In this document: positions 37,186-50,198 of the stretch, in pieces
Numbering within the stretch: position 1 is the stretch's first letter
Layout: each line of letters begins with the position of its first letter
Assembly (NCBI GenBank): GCA_008694505.1
Contig: VZDJ01007753.1
Location: 10,387,666 to 10,451,665, forward strand
Source: Cyanoderma ruficeps
Lineage: Eukaryota; Chordata; Aves; Passeriformes; Timaliidae
Length of the DNA stretch: 64,000 nt
Reading direction: 5' to 3'
The notes under the pieces: model-generated
What the model saw: the letters and a program-made list of their open reading frames with translations, nothing else
Database searches by the model: none
What the model was told of the DNA's origin: nothing
Position numbers and translations under genes: made by a program

Positions 37186-37781
37186 TGGCCAAGAGGCGTG
37201 CCCTTGCTGCAAAGAGCCCTAATGTTATCCTGGGCTGCACCAGGCAAAGCATTGCCAACAGATCGGGAAGGCGATCCTTCCCCTCTGCTCAGCCCCAGAG
37301 AGGTCACACCTGTCCAGATACAAGAGAGGCACGGACAGATTGGAGGGAGTCCAACAAAGCAGCATGAAAACAACAGGCTGGAGCATCTTTCCTATGGGGA
37401 AAGGTTAGAAGAACTGAGCCTGTTTAGCCTAGAGAAGAGGAGTCTCGGGGGAATCTTATTAATGTCTACATGTCCATGGTGGGAGGGTGCAAAGAGAATT
37501 GAGCCAGTGGTGCCCAGTGACAGAACCAGAGGCAGTGGGCACACGCTGAAACACCAGAGGTTCCCTCTGAATATCATAAAACGCTTTTTACTATGACAGT
37601 AAGAGCACTGGCACAGGTTGCCCAGGGAGGTTGTGGAGTCTTCCCCCCTTGGTAACACTCAGAAGCCATCTGGACACTGTCCCAGGCAATTTGCTCCAGG
37701 TGAATCTGCTTGAGCAGTAGGGATGGACTATGTGACCTTAGAAGGGCCCTTCCACCCTCAAGTATTCTATGATTCTGCAAT
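37186..37781 (+). mobile_element. CR1 LINE 3' end with ORF2 C-terminal remnant, + strand
   Basis: This is the best-preserved repeat in the window. It shows the ordered phrases of a sense CR1 3' end: 'atcctgggctgcaccaggca', 'cccctctgctcagccccaga', 'ggctggagcatctttcctat', 'gtggtgcccagtgacagaac', 'caggttgcccagggaggttg' and the terminal 8-mers ATTCTATG and ATTCTGCA at 37764-37779. It is 5' truncated, as most CR1 copies are. Compared with typical CR1, short pieces seem to be missing, for example after 'gaggtcacacct' and before 'ggagggtgcaaagag'. It is an inactive fossil. The left boundary is uncertain by some tens of bases. Confidence 0.95.
37365..37596 (+). pseudogene. CR1 ORF2 C-terminal fragment (non-LTR retrotransposon), broken
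   Basis: Translation in the frame of 37123-37596 gives strings such as LEHLSYGERLEELSLFSLEK and VVPSDRTRGSGHTLKHQRFP. These match the conserved C-terminal tail of CR1 ORF2 as I know it, the region after the reverse transcriptase domain. The endonuclease and reverse transcriptase domains are absent because the copy is 5' truncated. Upstream of about 37365 the frame shifts relative to the parent protein because of small deletions, and it stops at 37594-37596, short of the normal end. It has no host function that I can see. Confidence 0.85.
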
Positions 37782-39369
37782 TTAACAGTCCATAGAAGTA
37801 TTTACACAAAAGGAAAATAAGAAAACTCATACTTAACTAGTAAAAATATTTTTTCTAAAGTGCTCTTAGTTTCTCTTATTCACTGTGGGCTTAGGAGAGT
37901 TATGTGCTTAGGATTATACTCTGCACTAGAAGACGATCTCTTTTGTTTTCTAAAATGAATAATGCTTTGAGGAAAACAAATATGAGAAAGAAAAACTACT
38001 AACAGTAAAAAAGGTAACTATTTCCTAATTTTGCTCTTGGAATTGTGTTGCAATTCTCACTAGGATGCACAAATTTCAAGTGTTTTCACTCTCTAACAGT
38101 TCTGAGAATAGTATCCAAATCCTATAATTTTCTTATGCTTTCTTAATTTCAGGCTTAGAATTTGAATTTAGAAAAATTCTCTCCTTTGTAGGACTGAGTG
38201 CCATTGACATTAAGCTGTGGTGAATTCACTCCATAGGGAGGAATAATTCCTTTGATTTCAATGGAGCATCTCCAGATTAATGCAGGTGTGAATAAGGATA
38301 GGGCATTCTTCAATTTATATCCATGGCCCATTTATTATGTATTTGGTTTTCTAAATCACACTATTATAAAACCATTTTGGTTGGAAAATGTCAGTAGAGT
38401 GAAAAAGAAGGACTGTTTCTTTTACATTGAATTTTTGAGAATGTAAAATTTAAGAATATGGAAAACTAGACTTGGGCAGGTATGATCCATCTGTTTGAAA
38501 AAGGTATTTTTATAGTGTGACAGCCTTTTTTTTCCCTCAGTGAATATTAAATAGCAAAAATATGATACTTTGACACAGAGATTAATGTATCAGACATCCT
38601 AATTTCTTCTCCTGTGGAGTTATTGTGACTGGAAAATACAATTTCCACACATTGAGAATTAAATCCTAACCACACATGCTTCAAAACTTTAATGAGAGAC
38701 AACCTAGCAGCCATATTTTCCTATAGCACCCTCATGTTTAGTATATATTTAAAGTGAAATTCTGATACAGGGAAAAAATTCACAATTTAACTTCTAGACA
38801 AAAGAAAAGGTAACATTCAAGATTTCTAAATCCATTAAAATGATCTCTAAAATCCCATAATAATAAGCATAATGGTTTGCTTCAACCATGCAAAGAAAGT
38901 TACAGATTCCAATAAATTGTGGAGGAAAAGAAATGTTGCACAGAGAGGGAAAATTGTCAAAATGGGAAAAATAAGAAAAATTTTGGGGCATATATCTCTT
39001 TTCAGGTACATATAAAATAAATTACTTCAGCTAAATATCTTCAGCATCTTTTATTTCTATGTCCAACATTGGGGAATTGCCTTTACACGAGAAAAAAATT
39101 TCACTTCATCCTCTTTGTCCGTATGAAAAAAAACCCCTGTATTTCATAGTGATTTTTTTTTTACTCCCTTCCTTTTCCTTTTCTTTTCCTTAAATTAATA
39201 ATGGCTCATCTTGGGCCTCCAGTAAACAACATAAGCTTTTTTTTTTCATTCTAGATTTGTCTGAATTCAAATGGATTGAAATATTATGATGCATATTATA
39301 TAAGGACCTGATTTCTTACCGTTGGTGCCTGTAGGACCGCTGCTATCGATGTGGGCATCTAAAGTGTTA
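37782..39369. other. AT-rich non-coding stretch with a possible ancient repeat
   Basis: No gene is recognised. At about 38178-38302 the sequence runs 'tgccattgacattaagctgt ... tttgatttcaatggagcatc ... ccagattaatgcaggtgtga'. The part 'gatttcaatggagc...ctccagatt...tgtgaat' resembles an ancient repeat common in reptile and bird genomes, but I cannot name the family with confidence. T runs occur near 38526 and 39237. Confidence 0.4.
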
Positions 39370-39540
39370 CAGCCAGGACTAACTGGAATTCTATTTCCAG
39401 AGTCTTTGCATGATGTCAAGATGGACTATTTGATTTTCTGCACGCCTGCCCCTCAGCCTGTAAAATGGAAATAATACTCACTGCATGTGTTAAACAGGAA
39501 GGACTCACTGTTCTTTGGTTTAGGGAGAGTAAAGACTTCC
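39370..39540 (+). mobile_element. Probable ancient MIR-like SINE remnant
   Basis: The phrase 'cctgcccctcagcctgtaaa' followed by 'atggaaataatactcactgc' (about 39445-39503) closely follows the well-known MIR-family phrase built around 'cctcag...tgtaaaatgg..ataat'. Upstream 'agagtctttgcatgatgtca' fits the same type of element. The copy is heavily diverged, the boundaries are approximate and the exact family is not settled. Confidence 0.5.
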
Positions 39541-40143
39541 AGGAGTGTCAGTGCACGACCTGACCCCATAATCACCACATGATGTGCACTATATCAGGCA
39601 AGGCAGATTGGAAAATATAAGGTAGCAAATAGAATAAAACCCCATCCCTCTAAATAATTATCATTTTCTCTGTACCCTAGCAGTCAATACCTGATATTAA
39701 ATAATTTAAGATCCCTGAGCGTGTTGTAATATAAATGTACATTGACAGATGTTGACTTAAAGTAGATAGATGAGAAGTCAGGGAACAATTTAGGACCTAG
39801 AAATGAATGAAGGCAATAAGCACTGTATTTATATTCACAAATGTTCCAAACTATGGTATAGGTCACTTCAAAAATTACACTGCAACTTTGATTTCTCTGG
39901 ATTTTCTCACCAAGGGCTCAGCTCTCCCTTCTATCTCCACATACATGTTAAAACTCTACGTCATTTAAAGAGCATATGAAATACCTAATCATCTTTTAGT
40001 ATCATCCTAAAGAGGTGGATGAAACACTACAGGACAATGATGAGCCTCTTGAAACTCTTTTAGAATTTACTGGGTTACTGCCAGTCCAGAACAGACTAAT
40101 AGTCTATCTAGTCTACTGTAGTGTCCTTTCTAAAAAGAATACA

Positions 40144-40173
40144 AGATTATTCCATACCAGATTGTTCCATAAC
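40144..40173. repeat. 15-bp imperfect tandem duplication
   Basis: Agattattccatacc (40144-40158) is followed by agattgttccataac (40159-40173), with two differences. A period divisible by three keeps the overlying frame open, but nothing else supports that frame as coding. Confidence 0.85.
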
Positions 40174-41832
40174 TTTCACTTCATAAAACAGTATAAGTGG
40201 AAGAATAGCCAAGACCAATTTTCATTGGATTTGCACTTAAGCCCTGGAAATGTTACAAGTGGAAAAGATAGCTATATTTTGGAGACAATGAGAGGAAACA
40301 GGTTTAATATGAATAAACATCTGTGTCCCCATCAGGGCAGGATCCTTTGAAAAGTTCTTAAAAAATCTGTGATTGAGAACTTTTCTCATTCTTTATTGAC
40401 CCCACGTTAGACATCCTAATAGGGAATTGCTGTCAGTCAGAAGTGGCAAATGTGATGGCAAGAATAATGATTATTTAAAGTATATTTAAAAATATTTTAT
40501 TTAATTATTCAAATTTTTATTTTATTTTTATTTTATTAAGAAACAAGAATTTCTTCTTATTTATTTTTTTATTTAATGATAATTTAGGCTAAGTTTTCCT
40601 AAAAATTCTTTGAACTTCATTCCCAGGTGGAATGGTACAGTATTAAATCAACACTCACCTTACTGAATAACATATGATCTTCAAGGTCTAGGGAAGAGTT
40701 TCCTGTTAAAGGGATTACTTCTGGTGATGAACAAGATAAAACACCTGTAAGAGATGAAACATTGTTTCAAGGAGCTGCACATCATGACTGTAATAATTAT
40801 TTGAGTGTGGGGGGAAAAAAAAACAACACAAAACCACAAGAGGTGATTCATGGAAGCCTGGATTTTATCCAGAGTTTTATTAAATGTTTTTTGGTTTTTC
40901 AAAACTTCTATTTCTCTCTCGCACTTTTCTCCCAGTGTAGATTGAGACTGAATTTCCTTTAAATTTTATTTGCTTTACACTCCTTTGTGCATGTAGGTGG
41001 AAGTACAAAATATTTTTAAAAATCAATAATTTAAGAGATAAGGAGCACTATTGGCCTCAAAAATCACAGTCTTTGAACAATAAGAAGGGCTAATATTAAG
41101 AAAATTAGAATAAGAGCTGAAGACAACTTTTCCAAAAGTTCTTCAAAACTTAATGGAAAATAAAATTTTTAAAAATCAGGAGGTCAAGGGACCTTTCATT
41201 TAAATTGTTTCAAGTGGGCCTTATTTTCAAAAGCAGCACAGCAATATTTGCTAAATCCAGCTCCAGTTAAAATGTGTTCTCCAAAGATGAGCCATCTACA
41301 ATGAGTCATCACTTTTGGAAAACGCATTTAATAACTCCATACATAAAGGCACAGACCTGGAAGCAGAAATTAACCATCTATAATCCTAAAGCACATACAG
41401 TACATTTTACTAAAATTTCCTTTCTGAAAGAGAAATTTAGAAGAAAGTATTAGGTTCAAAGAAAAATTTTGATGCAATCTCTCCCAAAATTAAGGTTGCA
41501 AAGCTGTTTCAACTTCATGTTAAAATCTGTCCCAAGAAATATTATCATAAAAGACAAATTAGTTTGTTTTTCTTTATTTAATGCTCCTGACATCAGCTGT
41601 CTTAGAAAAATAAATTAAAAATTAGAAATGTATCAATTGCAATTTATTGATATTAAAAGAAACAATAAATATATGATTCCAAAGTGATCTTTTCTACAGA
41701 ATTAGTTTCTCTTAACATTTCTTCAAGAATCCACATAACTATTGGAAATCACAGAATTGTATGGAAGTTGCTGGTTTTTTTCCTGCATGACTGCTGCAGA
41801 CAGAAGAATCAAAGACTGGTTTGTTTCTGCCT

Positions 41833-41859
41833 TATACATAGATACATAATCTATGTATA
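41833..41859. repeat. Perfect inverted repeat, 11-bp arms, 5-nt loop
   Basis: Tatacatagat (41833-41843) and atctatgtata (41849-41859) are exact reverse complements around acata. The sequence is alternating and AT-rich, so a cruciform or a decayed TA-type microsatellite is plausible. Confidence 0.75.
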
Positions 41860-44800
41860 TAGATGTTTATCATGAAAAATGGTAATGTTTACATGCTTTA
41901 ATGTTTAAATGTAATTGGAAAAGAGGTCTAATGGTAACAAAGATTTAACAAATATATATTTATAAAAATGAACATTTCAAAAATGTGTGACAAATAATTG
42001 ACAGAATTTAGATATGTATTCAAAAATAAACTAGATTTTAGGTATTTGAAAGTATATAATTTTAGAGAGATCCATGCAGATTGATCCTTGGACTTGATAG
42101 TTTAGGATTTTCTCTTTGTAGGCAGAGCAGCATTGGCATTGTTCCCACTAAATTAATGTGTTTAAGATCAGAAATTCTTATCATTCACACAAGAATTTGC
42201 ACTGGATGAAATTCTTCAATTTAAAATTTCCTGAGCAACATCAGAACATCACAAAACCTGACTTTATTCTACAAACAAAATCTCTAAGAGATATCTTAAA
42301 AGGTGCTTAAACATGTGGATTTGGAAATTTGTGTGATGTACAGATTTTGTCTAAGTGCATTAATCAGCTAACTCCCATATGTTTTTCTCTTTAGAAGCCT
42401 TCCAGAAAAGAATATTATTTTTTTGCTTGCTAATATAAAAGAAATCAATAGGTGCTAAATGTTTAAGGTCCATGTGTAACCTTGCAGGGGTAAGGAATAT
42501 ATCTTACAGGTAGTCAGCACCATCCAGGTCAGTTTAATCATACCGATATTGATGACTATCCCATTTTTTGAAAGAATTAATTTCCATTCCTTATTTCTTT
42601 TGAACAGAAGAAAACAAGCAGCTTGTCACTATGGTATTAGGTGGGAGGCAGTGCATGGCAAGATATGAGTCAGTCATTAAGCCTGCTGGTCAGTTAAAGA
42701 AACCCAAAAAAGCTCAAAATACAACTTGTCATAATCACTGGGGCAATTCTGCCCCAATTGCCTAATGCATATTCTCTCTGCCTAATGCAAAGCAAGTTAT
42801 TCACAGATGGGAATTTATTTCTAGAATATGCTAATGCTAAGACAGGGAAAACATTTGAGATACCTCTTCTGTACCTTACTGCAGAAAATTCCAAATACCT
42901 GCACCTTATACATTCCTACTTTAGCAAACTGCTTGATGTTTTCTCTGGGTTGGTTCTGTGTTATACCCATGCCCATCCTTAGGATTTGACTCTCTAAGTT
43001 ATTTAAGCAGGATATTTATAGGACAAGCATGCTGATGAAGACCTTGTATGTTAAGCTCTAGAATGACAAGAATTTCTGCTTTGGTTAAATGAGAACAAGT
43101 ATATAAATATCTCTCAGCCCTTTGTCACAAAAGTGTGTGGGAGAGGCACATTAGGCAAGGTGCTAGAAGTGAGGGAAGCTCTAACTACTTGCAGCTATGA
43201 CACATTATTATTCATTGCATGGCATGTCACTCAGACTGTCATAATGCACAGCAGAGAGCATGCACATTATCAGTGCTGAACAGCACCCTGAGGGGCTGAA
43301 GAAGCACAGGTCATTTGGGGAAAATATTCTGTAAGTATCCAGGCACAAGTTTGCTGCTCTTTGTGAAACAGATCTGGCAACACAAGAAAGGGAATCATCA
43401 ACTGGTTAATAACAACCAACAAAATTCATCCATTACAAATGAAGACACATCTAAAAGGGTTTCCTGAGGTGGAGTCATCATTCTGTATGCAAATTAGTCA
43501 CTAAATATTATCCAACAAGATAAATCAGTCTTGGAGAAAATGATCTGAATAAAGAACAGGTCAAATGCTCAAAAAGTTGCACGGGCACGAGTATCAGCAC
43601 AGTGCTTTCCACTGGGGAAAAAAGGTTAATCAAGAGAAGGTAGACTCTGCAGAGTCAGTGAAAGCACAAATAGAAAAACCTAAAATCACCCAGGAAGTGT
43701 GAAAAGAAATAAGTCAGCAAAGTAAGGAAATCAGATATAAGCATCAGGTTCAAACACATATGCACAAAACAGATGAGTAAATTAGACAAGGCAGTCTGAA
43801 TTTCTTGAATATGAAATTATCAATTACAGATATTAAAAAACCAAACTCAGATATGTATTTGAAAATTAGCTTTTAAGAACAAAAATACATGGTCTTTTTC
43901 TGACAAAAATTTGCTTCCTTGAGTATTTGCAGACAATGAAACCACCGTGGGAAAATTTATTTTCCAGGCCCATCTTTAAAATGGTTGCAATACTGAGATA
44001 ACTTCTTCAATTTTTCTGCTTCTTCCTGTTTTCTTTCCCCATATACAGCAGCACTTGCTGTTTAGGGATTTTGGTTTTGCTTGACTTTAAAGTCAGGCTT
44101 TAGCAGCAATTCAGAGAATCCTCAACCAGACTTACCAGGTCAGAAAGCATTAATGTAGTGCCATCAGGACCAGCCCTACATGAGACTTTCAGGCAGCTGG
44201 TATCAGCACTTCCAAACCTTATCTAAACTTCACTCATGATATTTCTTTTAGAATACATTTGATAATGTGATAAAAACCACACGGTAATCTTCCTTGTCAA
44301 ACCATGAATTTGAGCAGTAATGACTGAGGTGCAGAGTATTTCCTAGGAAACTAGTAAGAGGAGGTAATTATCATGCTCCTCTATCAAGAATATCAATTTG
44401 TTCGTAACATGATAATATTTATCTATCTATAAAACCCTGTAAACTTATTACCTTTCAATTAACAAAACACCGACACATTAAGTTTTACCGATGCAGGTCT
44501 TTTCATTGCAGTGTATCTACAATCTGTGTATAGGAATAATCTTACAGACCCACAAAAGCTACAGCTTTATAACTTCTAGTAGGGGATTCACAGTAACACC
44601 ACACAGAATGTCCACATCAAGAGCAAGATTTGGGAATTGTGTTCAATTTCTTTCAAAATTTTTGTAGACAAAAGACAATAATCTCACCATCATGTCACCA
44701 TGATTTTTTTATCATTATTCAAAAGACACTGATGTCAAAGGACCTGAATAAAACTTTCTAACTCGATCAGGAATTTAATGGTCTAAGCAGTGCACAGTAT

Positions 44801-45203
44801 GTTCCTCATTGTGTGACCATTTCCTTACTCACTGATCAATTTGAGAACAACAGTGAGCAAGCAATTTAGAACAACATGGCTGAGGGCAAAGGTGATATGA
44901 GAAGGTCAGGATGAATATAAAAGTGAAAACTAGAAAGGATTTATGTATTCACATCTTCATTAAAAAGTCGACTTCTTTCAATAAGCACTGTACCACATAT
45001 AATTAATTTTTCATAAGATTCAGAATTGTTATCTGATGACTTCTAACAAAAATTTGTTATAAAAACCACCTCATCTTTACACTTTTTTATGGAACAACCA
45101 AGCAAGTTAAAGACAAATAAAGGAAAGAGAAATATATTCTTGCAGTAAGTGATGCTCTTTCTAGAACATTCTTGGTTTGGGCTTTGTTTAGGTTTTTTGG
45201 GCA

Positions 45204-45223
45204 TTTTGTTTGTTTGTTTGTTT
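45204..45223. repeat. (TTTG)n short microsatellite
   Basis: About four and a half copies of TTTG/TTTGT just before a CR1 scrap on the + strand. It may be unrelated to the element. Confidence 0.85.
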
Positions 45224-45250
45224 CAATAATATTTACAAGGGACACATTAA

Positions 45251-45350
45251 ATTACAGAGTCATCATTTTGGAAGGGAAGGGGTCATCCAGTCCATTTTCC
45301 TGCTCAAAATATATCTGATGAGAGCAAGTATCTCAAGGCACATCCAGCAG
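45251..45350 (-). mobile_element. Short diverged CR1 3' scrap, minus strand
   Basis: 'Ttacagagtcatcattttgg' followed by 'aagggaaggggtcatccagt' and 'ccattttcctgctcaaa' mirrors the inverted CR1 3' end (cagaatcat...ggttggaagggacc...catccagtcca...ctgctcaaa). Similarity fades after about 45350. The 78-codon frame over it is antisense to the element. Confidence 0.6.
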
Positions 45351-46533
45351 AGACATACAACACTTGCAAGAGCCCACAATATCTCTAGCACATCTTACCT
45401 GCTTTTTAACCACCCCAGAGTTTTAGGGTTTTTCTCCTATCATTAATTTGAAAACTGGGAGCCTCAGTGAGAGAGGAACTGCCTAGGAATGTTTCCTATG
45501 CTGTCCTGGGAGCTGAATTCAGCACTGCGATGCTGGTAATCAATGTCTATTGAAAGGGAACCTACTACATGATGTCAGAGGAATAAATTGCACCCACTAT
45601 GCCAATCTATGCACTAGAAATTTTTCACAAGGAACAGAATATTATACTTTTAAATCTAGAATGAAAACATTGAAAAGGCAACCTTAAAACCAGAACAGCA
45701 GGATCAAGGATTCAAGAATGAAGAGAGAACATCTGTATCTCCAGTACCTCAAAAAGTTTATTAGCTAAAGAAGTGATGATCTTTATGCAAAACTGTTCAC
45801 AGGGCACTATGGGACATCTGGTTTGATTGATATCCTGCTGTTCCATGTAATACTCTGGTGTCCTGGACAAATTCATTACTGAATATCAAATTAGAAATAG
45901 TTGTCCAACACAAAAATGTTCATCTCAAATCCAGTCTTTCAAATACACAAAGTATAACTGGTACAGTATAACTTTTAAGTGAATGTGTCAGAAGCAGCTG
46001 TATTTTCCATTTCAAATTACACTGGATAATTCCAGATGAAACTGGCCTACTTTAGAATACATGAATTTATACTGTTATTAGATATGGCGTATGTTTCTGA
46101 ATTATTAGAAGTCAGACTAAAAAGACATTTCAAAAAAGAAAAAATGCAGCAAGTTTTAAAATCTTGATGGAAAGTATATAAAGATTTTTCTAATACACTC
46201 ATATGTAACCTTAAAGTAAGATATTTAATCAAAATAAAATGATATAAAATACAAGATCTAGTCACAGGTAATTTTAAGATATGAATATACTAAGAAAGAG
46301 ATTTACTGAGATTATAAAAAGATCCTGCTGTTAAATGATACTTGAAGAAACTGAGAACACATAAGACACTCTGTGGTCAAACATGGTGAATATCCATTTA
46401 ATTGGAAGGCCAAATGTGTACCAAAGATTTATTCTCAGATATTTCTAATGATTACCAACCATTTCCTACAGGGCCTGCTCAAGCAAGTACGCACAATGAC
46501 TTTGTCAGAATTACCTTTATAAGAAAAGCTGAA
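45351..46533. other. Non-coding stretch, nothing firm recognised
   Basis: AT-rich sequence without a gene or repeat that I recognise. The stretch at about 45460-45610 is less AT-rich and may be the remainder of an old repeat or a conserved element; the sequence alone does not decide. Confidence 0.5.
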
Positions 46534-46606
46534 TTGCAGGGCCAGAGGTTGGACTTCAATGACTCCTGTGGGTCCCTTCCAACTCAGAATATTCTATGAT
46601 TCTATA
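46534..46606 (+). mobile_element. CR1 LINE extreme 3' end, + strand
   Basis: The last ~70 bp of a sense CR1: 'ccagaggttggacttcaatg', 'gactcctgtgggtcccttcc', 'aactcagaatattctatg', ending in the tandem 8-mers ATTCTATG (46591-46598) and ATTCTATA (46599-46606). Very short CR1 copies that keep only the 3' end are normal products of 5'-truncated insertion. Confidence 0.9.
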
Positions 46607-49600
46607 TTATTTATTCACCTATATAAAATGACTGTCAGCTATTTTTGTTTTATGCATACAAATATATGTATGTATACATACACTTAGTCTGCTCCATACA
46701 AGCAGAGTAAAAAAAATATAGTGTGCAAATATTGCTGAAGATATAAACCTTAAGTTAGAAAATAACTTGGAGATACTGATAAAACTTAACAGGTATCATA
46801 TGAGGATAGAGAAAACTAAATTATCAGAAGACATTAAAAATCAACTAGGAATCAGCATATAGATTGAGGTATTTCCTGACAACTGTCATTCTTATGCCAA
46901 AGTTCAGACAAGCGATGGAGATGTCTAGTCTGACAGTCCTTCTCTGCTGCCTGCCTGCACTATCAGTGTCAAGGCCTCTGAAACAAAACCAACTGATTAA
47001 AAAACTAGAGCAAAAGGAGACCAAATTGTTTCTTTATTATCTCCTTACCTGTTTACAACAACAGCGTATTGTAAAGGAGATTTATTTAATGCTGTTTCAT
47101 CAAGGAACTTACTCCGTGCAGGTTTCAATAAAGGTGAGATTGATGCAGCAGAATGCACTTCTGGCTTTGGATACCTTTCTTCCATGTATATAAGACACAA
47201 CCACAGACTTGTGAAAGACTATCTGGGAGACTGCAGAGAGATATTTTGACCTATGCCTACTGGGTTGCACATGAATTATACTAAATAGTTTATTTAAACA
47301 GTTATGATGCGCTGTCAGAAACTCTTAAAATATCTGTTAGTAATCATAAAAAAAATTAATATGGAGTCTTAAAAAAAAAAACATGAGCGATTTCTAATTT
47401 TTATTCCCCCAAAATAAAAAAAAAATTATAACTGTAAAAGATATCGCCTCCAGGACACAGGTGGTAGGAGAAAATAAGCAAGACTAACTTGTAAGCTTAT
47501 TATTATAGATCGTTCTTGACACGTCTATGAGTGAAAGCCAAAATGTAGCTTAATTTACAGCAACAGAAGAAAACTGGAAGGGGGAGGGGAAAAACTTACT
47601 AGCTTTAATATGTGACCACAACTTTCTTCAAACTGCATAGTAACCTTGATTGTGATTCTAGTTCCAAAATGTTCAAATCACCTAACAAATAAATTAACTT
47701 ACATGTTCCATTCCAGGTAAATTCAGCAATACATGAGTCAACTCTTGATTTTCTGCTTGCCCTCAATAACCACTCTAATAATACTCAAATCTGTTACTAT
47801 GTAATGTCACTTCACAAGAAAAAGTGTTGCACACAGACTTTTCCAAACCTTTGTATTACCTTAAATTACAAAGCAGATATTTTATGCTCGCATTTTCCAG
47901 ACATATTTTAAACCCTGACACGTGCAAATCAATTCAGCCTCGAATAATTCTCAAGTCACTAGAAAAGTACAAGACAAAATTAAAAAAATTTAATGTCTCA
48001 AATAGCCACCTTGCCACTAGAATTGGAGTAAAACCTCTGATTTTCACACATCTACCTGTTGGACGTGCCATGCTTTAAACAAAAATTTCAGAATATTTAG
48101 CTTGGAGTGATTTTGTGATATTCTTGCACTTACTTCTCACGGACTGGCTCACACATAACCATAAGCAGTTTGTTTGCTTCTTGAAAGTCATTGTCATTAT
48201 TTTAAACCACCAGTTAAATTAATTTCTTTTATTATAGCTTCTGTTTGAGGAAAACAACTCATTCCTGCAATCTATGGAAAATCACTGCTGTTTTGTATTC
48301 TGAAAGTCTGAAGAGAGGCTGTAAATAGCAGAAATATATTATTAATATTTACAAGTGAGACCAGTAGTACAAACCAATCTGTTTGCCATTTCAAGCTAAG
48401 AACAGGTTTGTACTTTGAACACCAATACAAAAGAAACACTGAAATTTAGAAACAAAGTAATTTTATGAGGTTTGAGTGTAAAAATAAACTTCACCTTGGA
48501 TCTAGAAGCCATCTATCCCATTTTATATTTAGAAAACTAATTCCTTTAAGCATGTTTTTACTGCTCTGCCTTCTCTCACAAGGTAACCTGTCATCCTTTT
48601 TGATAAGTACTCCACATTTTTCAGGACGAATTAAGTAATAGATATTCTACTATCTTATGGTCCAATATTTCAGTGTCTATATTAGAATGAGATTTCCAAT
48701 AACAACATGGAAAAATGTGTTACAGTATAAACCCATATCCTACAGAAACCATACCCTATATTATCCAACATATCCTGCCCACATTCAGCATGGACTGCCT
48801 GTTTGCAACAATTTTTATGTGCTGAAAACTTTTATTGTTCCCCCAATTCCTTACCTCATTCTTTTATTTTCAATGTCACTTGTTTCAGTTCTTTCTGAAA
48901 TACCAGCTTTCTAGACCTTCTTTCTCCTCATTGCCAAGATATGTAATAGCTCCTTTTTGAAGTTGAATTTCAAATTTCATTAAAACCTTCAGAAATCCAA
49001 AGCAAAAAAAGTTGCATACAAGATCAAACAATGTGCCTTTTGTTCTGAAATTATTTATTAAAAATTGGTTTTAGTAGAAAGAAAATTAAGTATTTTGATA
49101 CCAGTATACTTTTTCTTTTTAATTTTGAATTTAAAAGGATTAGCTAGAAGGTCATTACACATGCATGCTTTCATAATTTTTGTCTTTCAAAACGAAGAAA
49201 TTTTACTCAAACTCAAAGGTTTGAATGCCTTTAAATAACCTCAAAATCCTAATTATTAACAAATACACAATCTGCCCTAAGGAAATAACTTGCTCATAAA
49301 AAATTGTTTTGCCAAGATGGCCATGTACATACTGAAAAACTACTTGTGAAAATGTCAATCAGTTTATAAGTGTTTTGTCCACATTGTCAAGTATTTCTGG
49401 GTAATTTTCTGCATCATATACTGTATTGCTTTGTCAGATTTAGTGTTAAGTGACCCCCAAATCATTCTAGTAACATAGTTACTGTTTTGTTATGCAGATG
49501 GTTCTGTCTGTATTTGACAATATAACTTTTCATCCACTTCTTCTGGTTTCCATTCATTTTTCCCATCTGAAGCTTCTGTATTAAACGCAGTACTGTGTCT

Positions 49601-50198
49601 CAGAAGGATGAAAAACCACCTACCACCACTTTAATCATGCTTGCTTAAATTCACACCTGAACAATGCATTCCAGATACCCATATTTCTAGATATTTGTAA
49701 CTTAGATCAGCAATTTAGGACAGAGAGAAATAAAAACCCGATAAACATTATAGCAAAAAATGAAGATGGAAAAATGTCACTTTATGTGACTCAGAGTGAT
49801 GATTTTCAACTGTTCATTCTACATTTGAAATGAGACGAAGTTGATGCATGACAAGGTACAGACAACCATTGCATGCAATGATGTTTCTGTCATTCCCATG
49901 AAAATGCCTGTGTGGGCTTTATTAGGACAGAAAAACTACTCTCTGAAAATGTCTTTAAGTATGTTGCTGGGTTTAATAAGAGCATTAGTGCTGAGTATCA
50001 TCCCACAGTGCTTTTTCTGCACTTAAAATACGTGACTTTTTAAATCTTAAATAGAGTGAAGACCACATACTCTCTGTAAATGTATTTTAATGACTAAAAT
50101 GTCTGTGGAGAGAAAGTGAAAAAAAAAAATACTGTTACTAACTCATCACACCCTCCCTGATCATAAAACAACTCAAAAGCCTGAGTGTGTGTATGATA
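46607..50198. other. AT-rich non-coding stretch, nothing recognised
   Basis: Open frames are up to 109 codons (46864-47193) with no recognisable domain. A 12-14-bp palindromic TATGTATACATA-type tract lies near 46668-46682. A runs occur at about 47370-47425. No RNA gene or repeat family is recognised. Confidence 0.55.

Larger units (their letters stand above)
39541..45200. other. AT-rich non-coding stretch with small duplications and a hairpin
   Basis: No gene is recognised. The 111-codon + strand frame at 40015-40350 contains a 15-bp imperfect tandem duplication (40144-40173, giving RLFHT then RLFHN) and no recognisable domain. Very AT-rich sequence lies at 40475-40580. A hairpin with 11-bp arms is at 41833-41859, and an enhancer-like block at about 43190-43275. 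Confidence 0.5.

Noticed and set aside
40015..40350. 111-codon + strand open frame with an internal repeat
   Set aside because: The repeat is a 15-bp local duplication that keeps the frame open by its period; nothing else suggests a protein.
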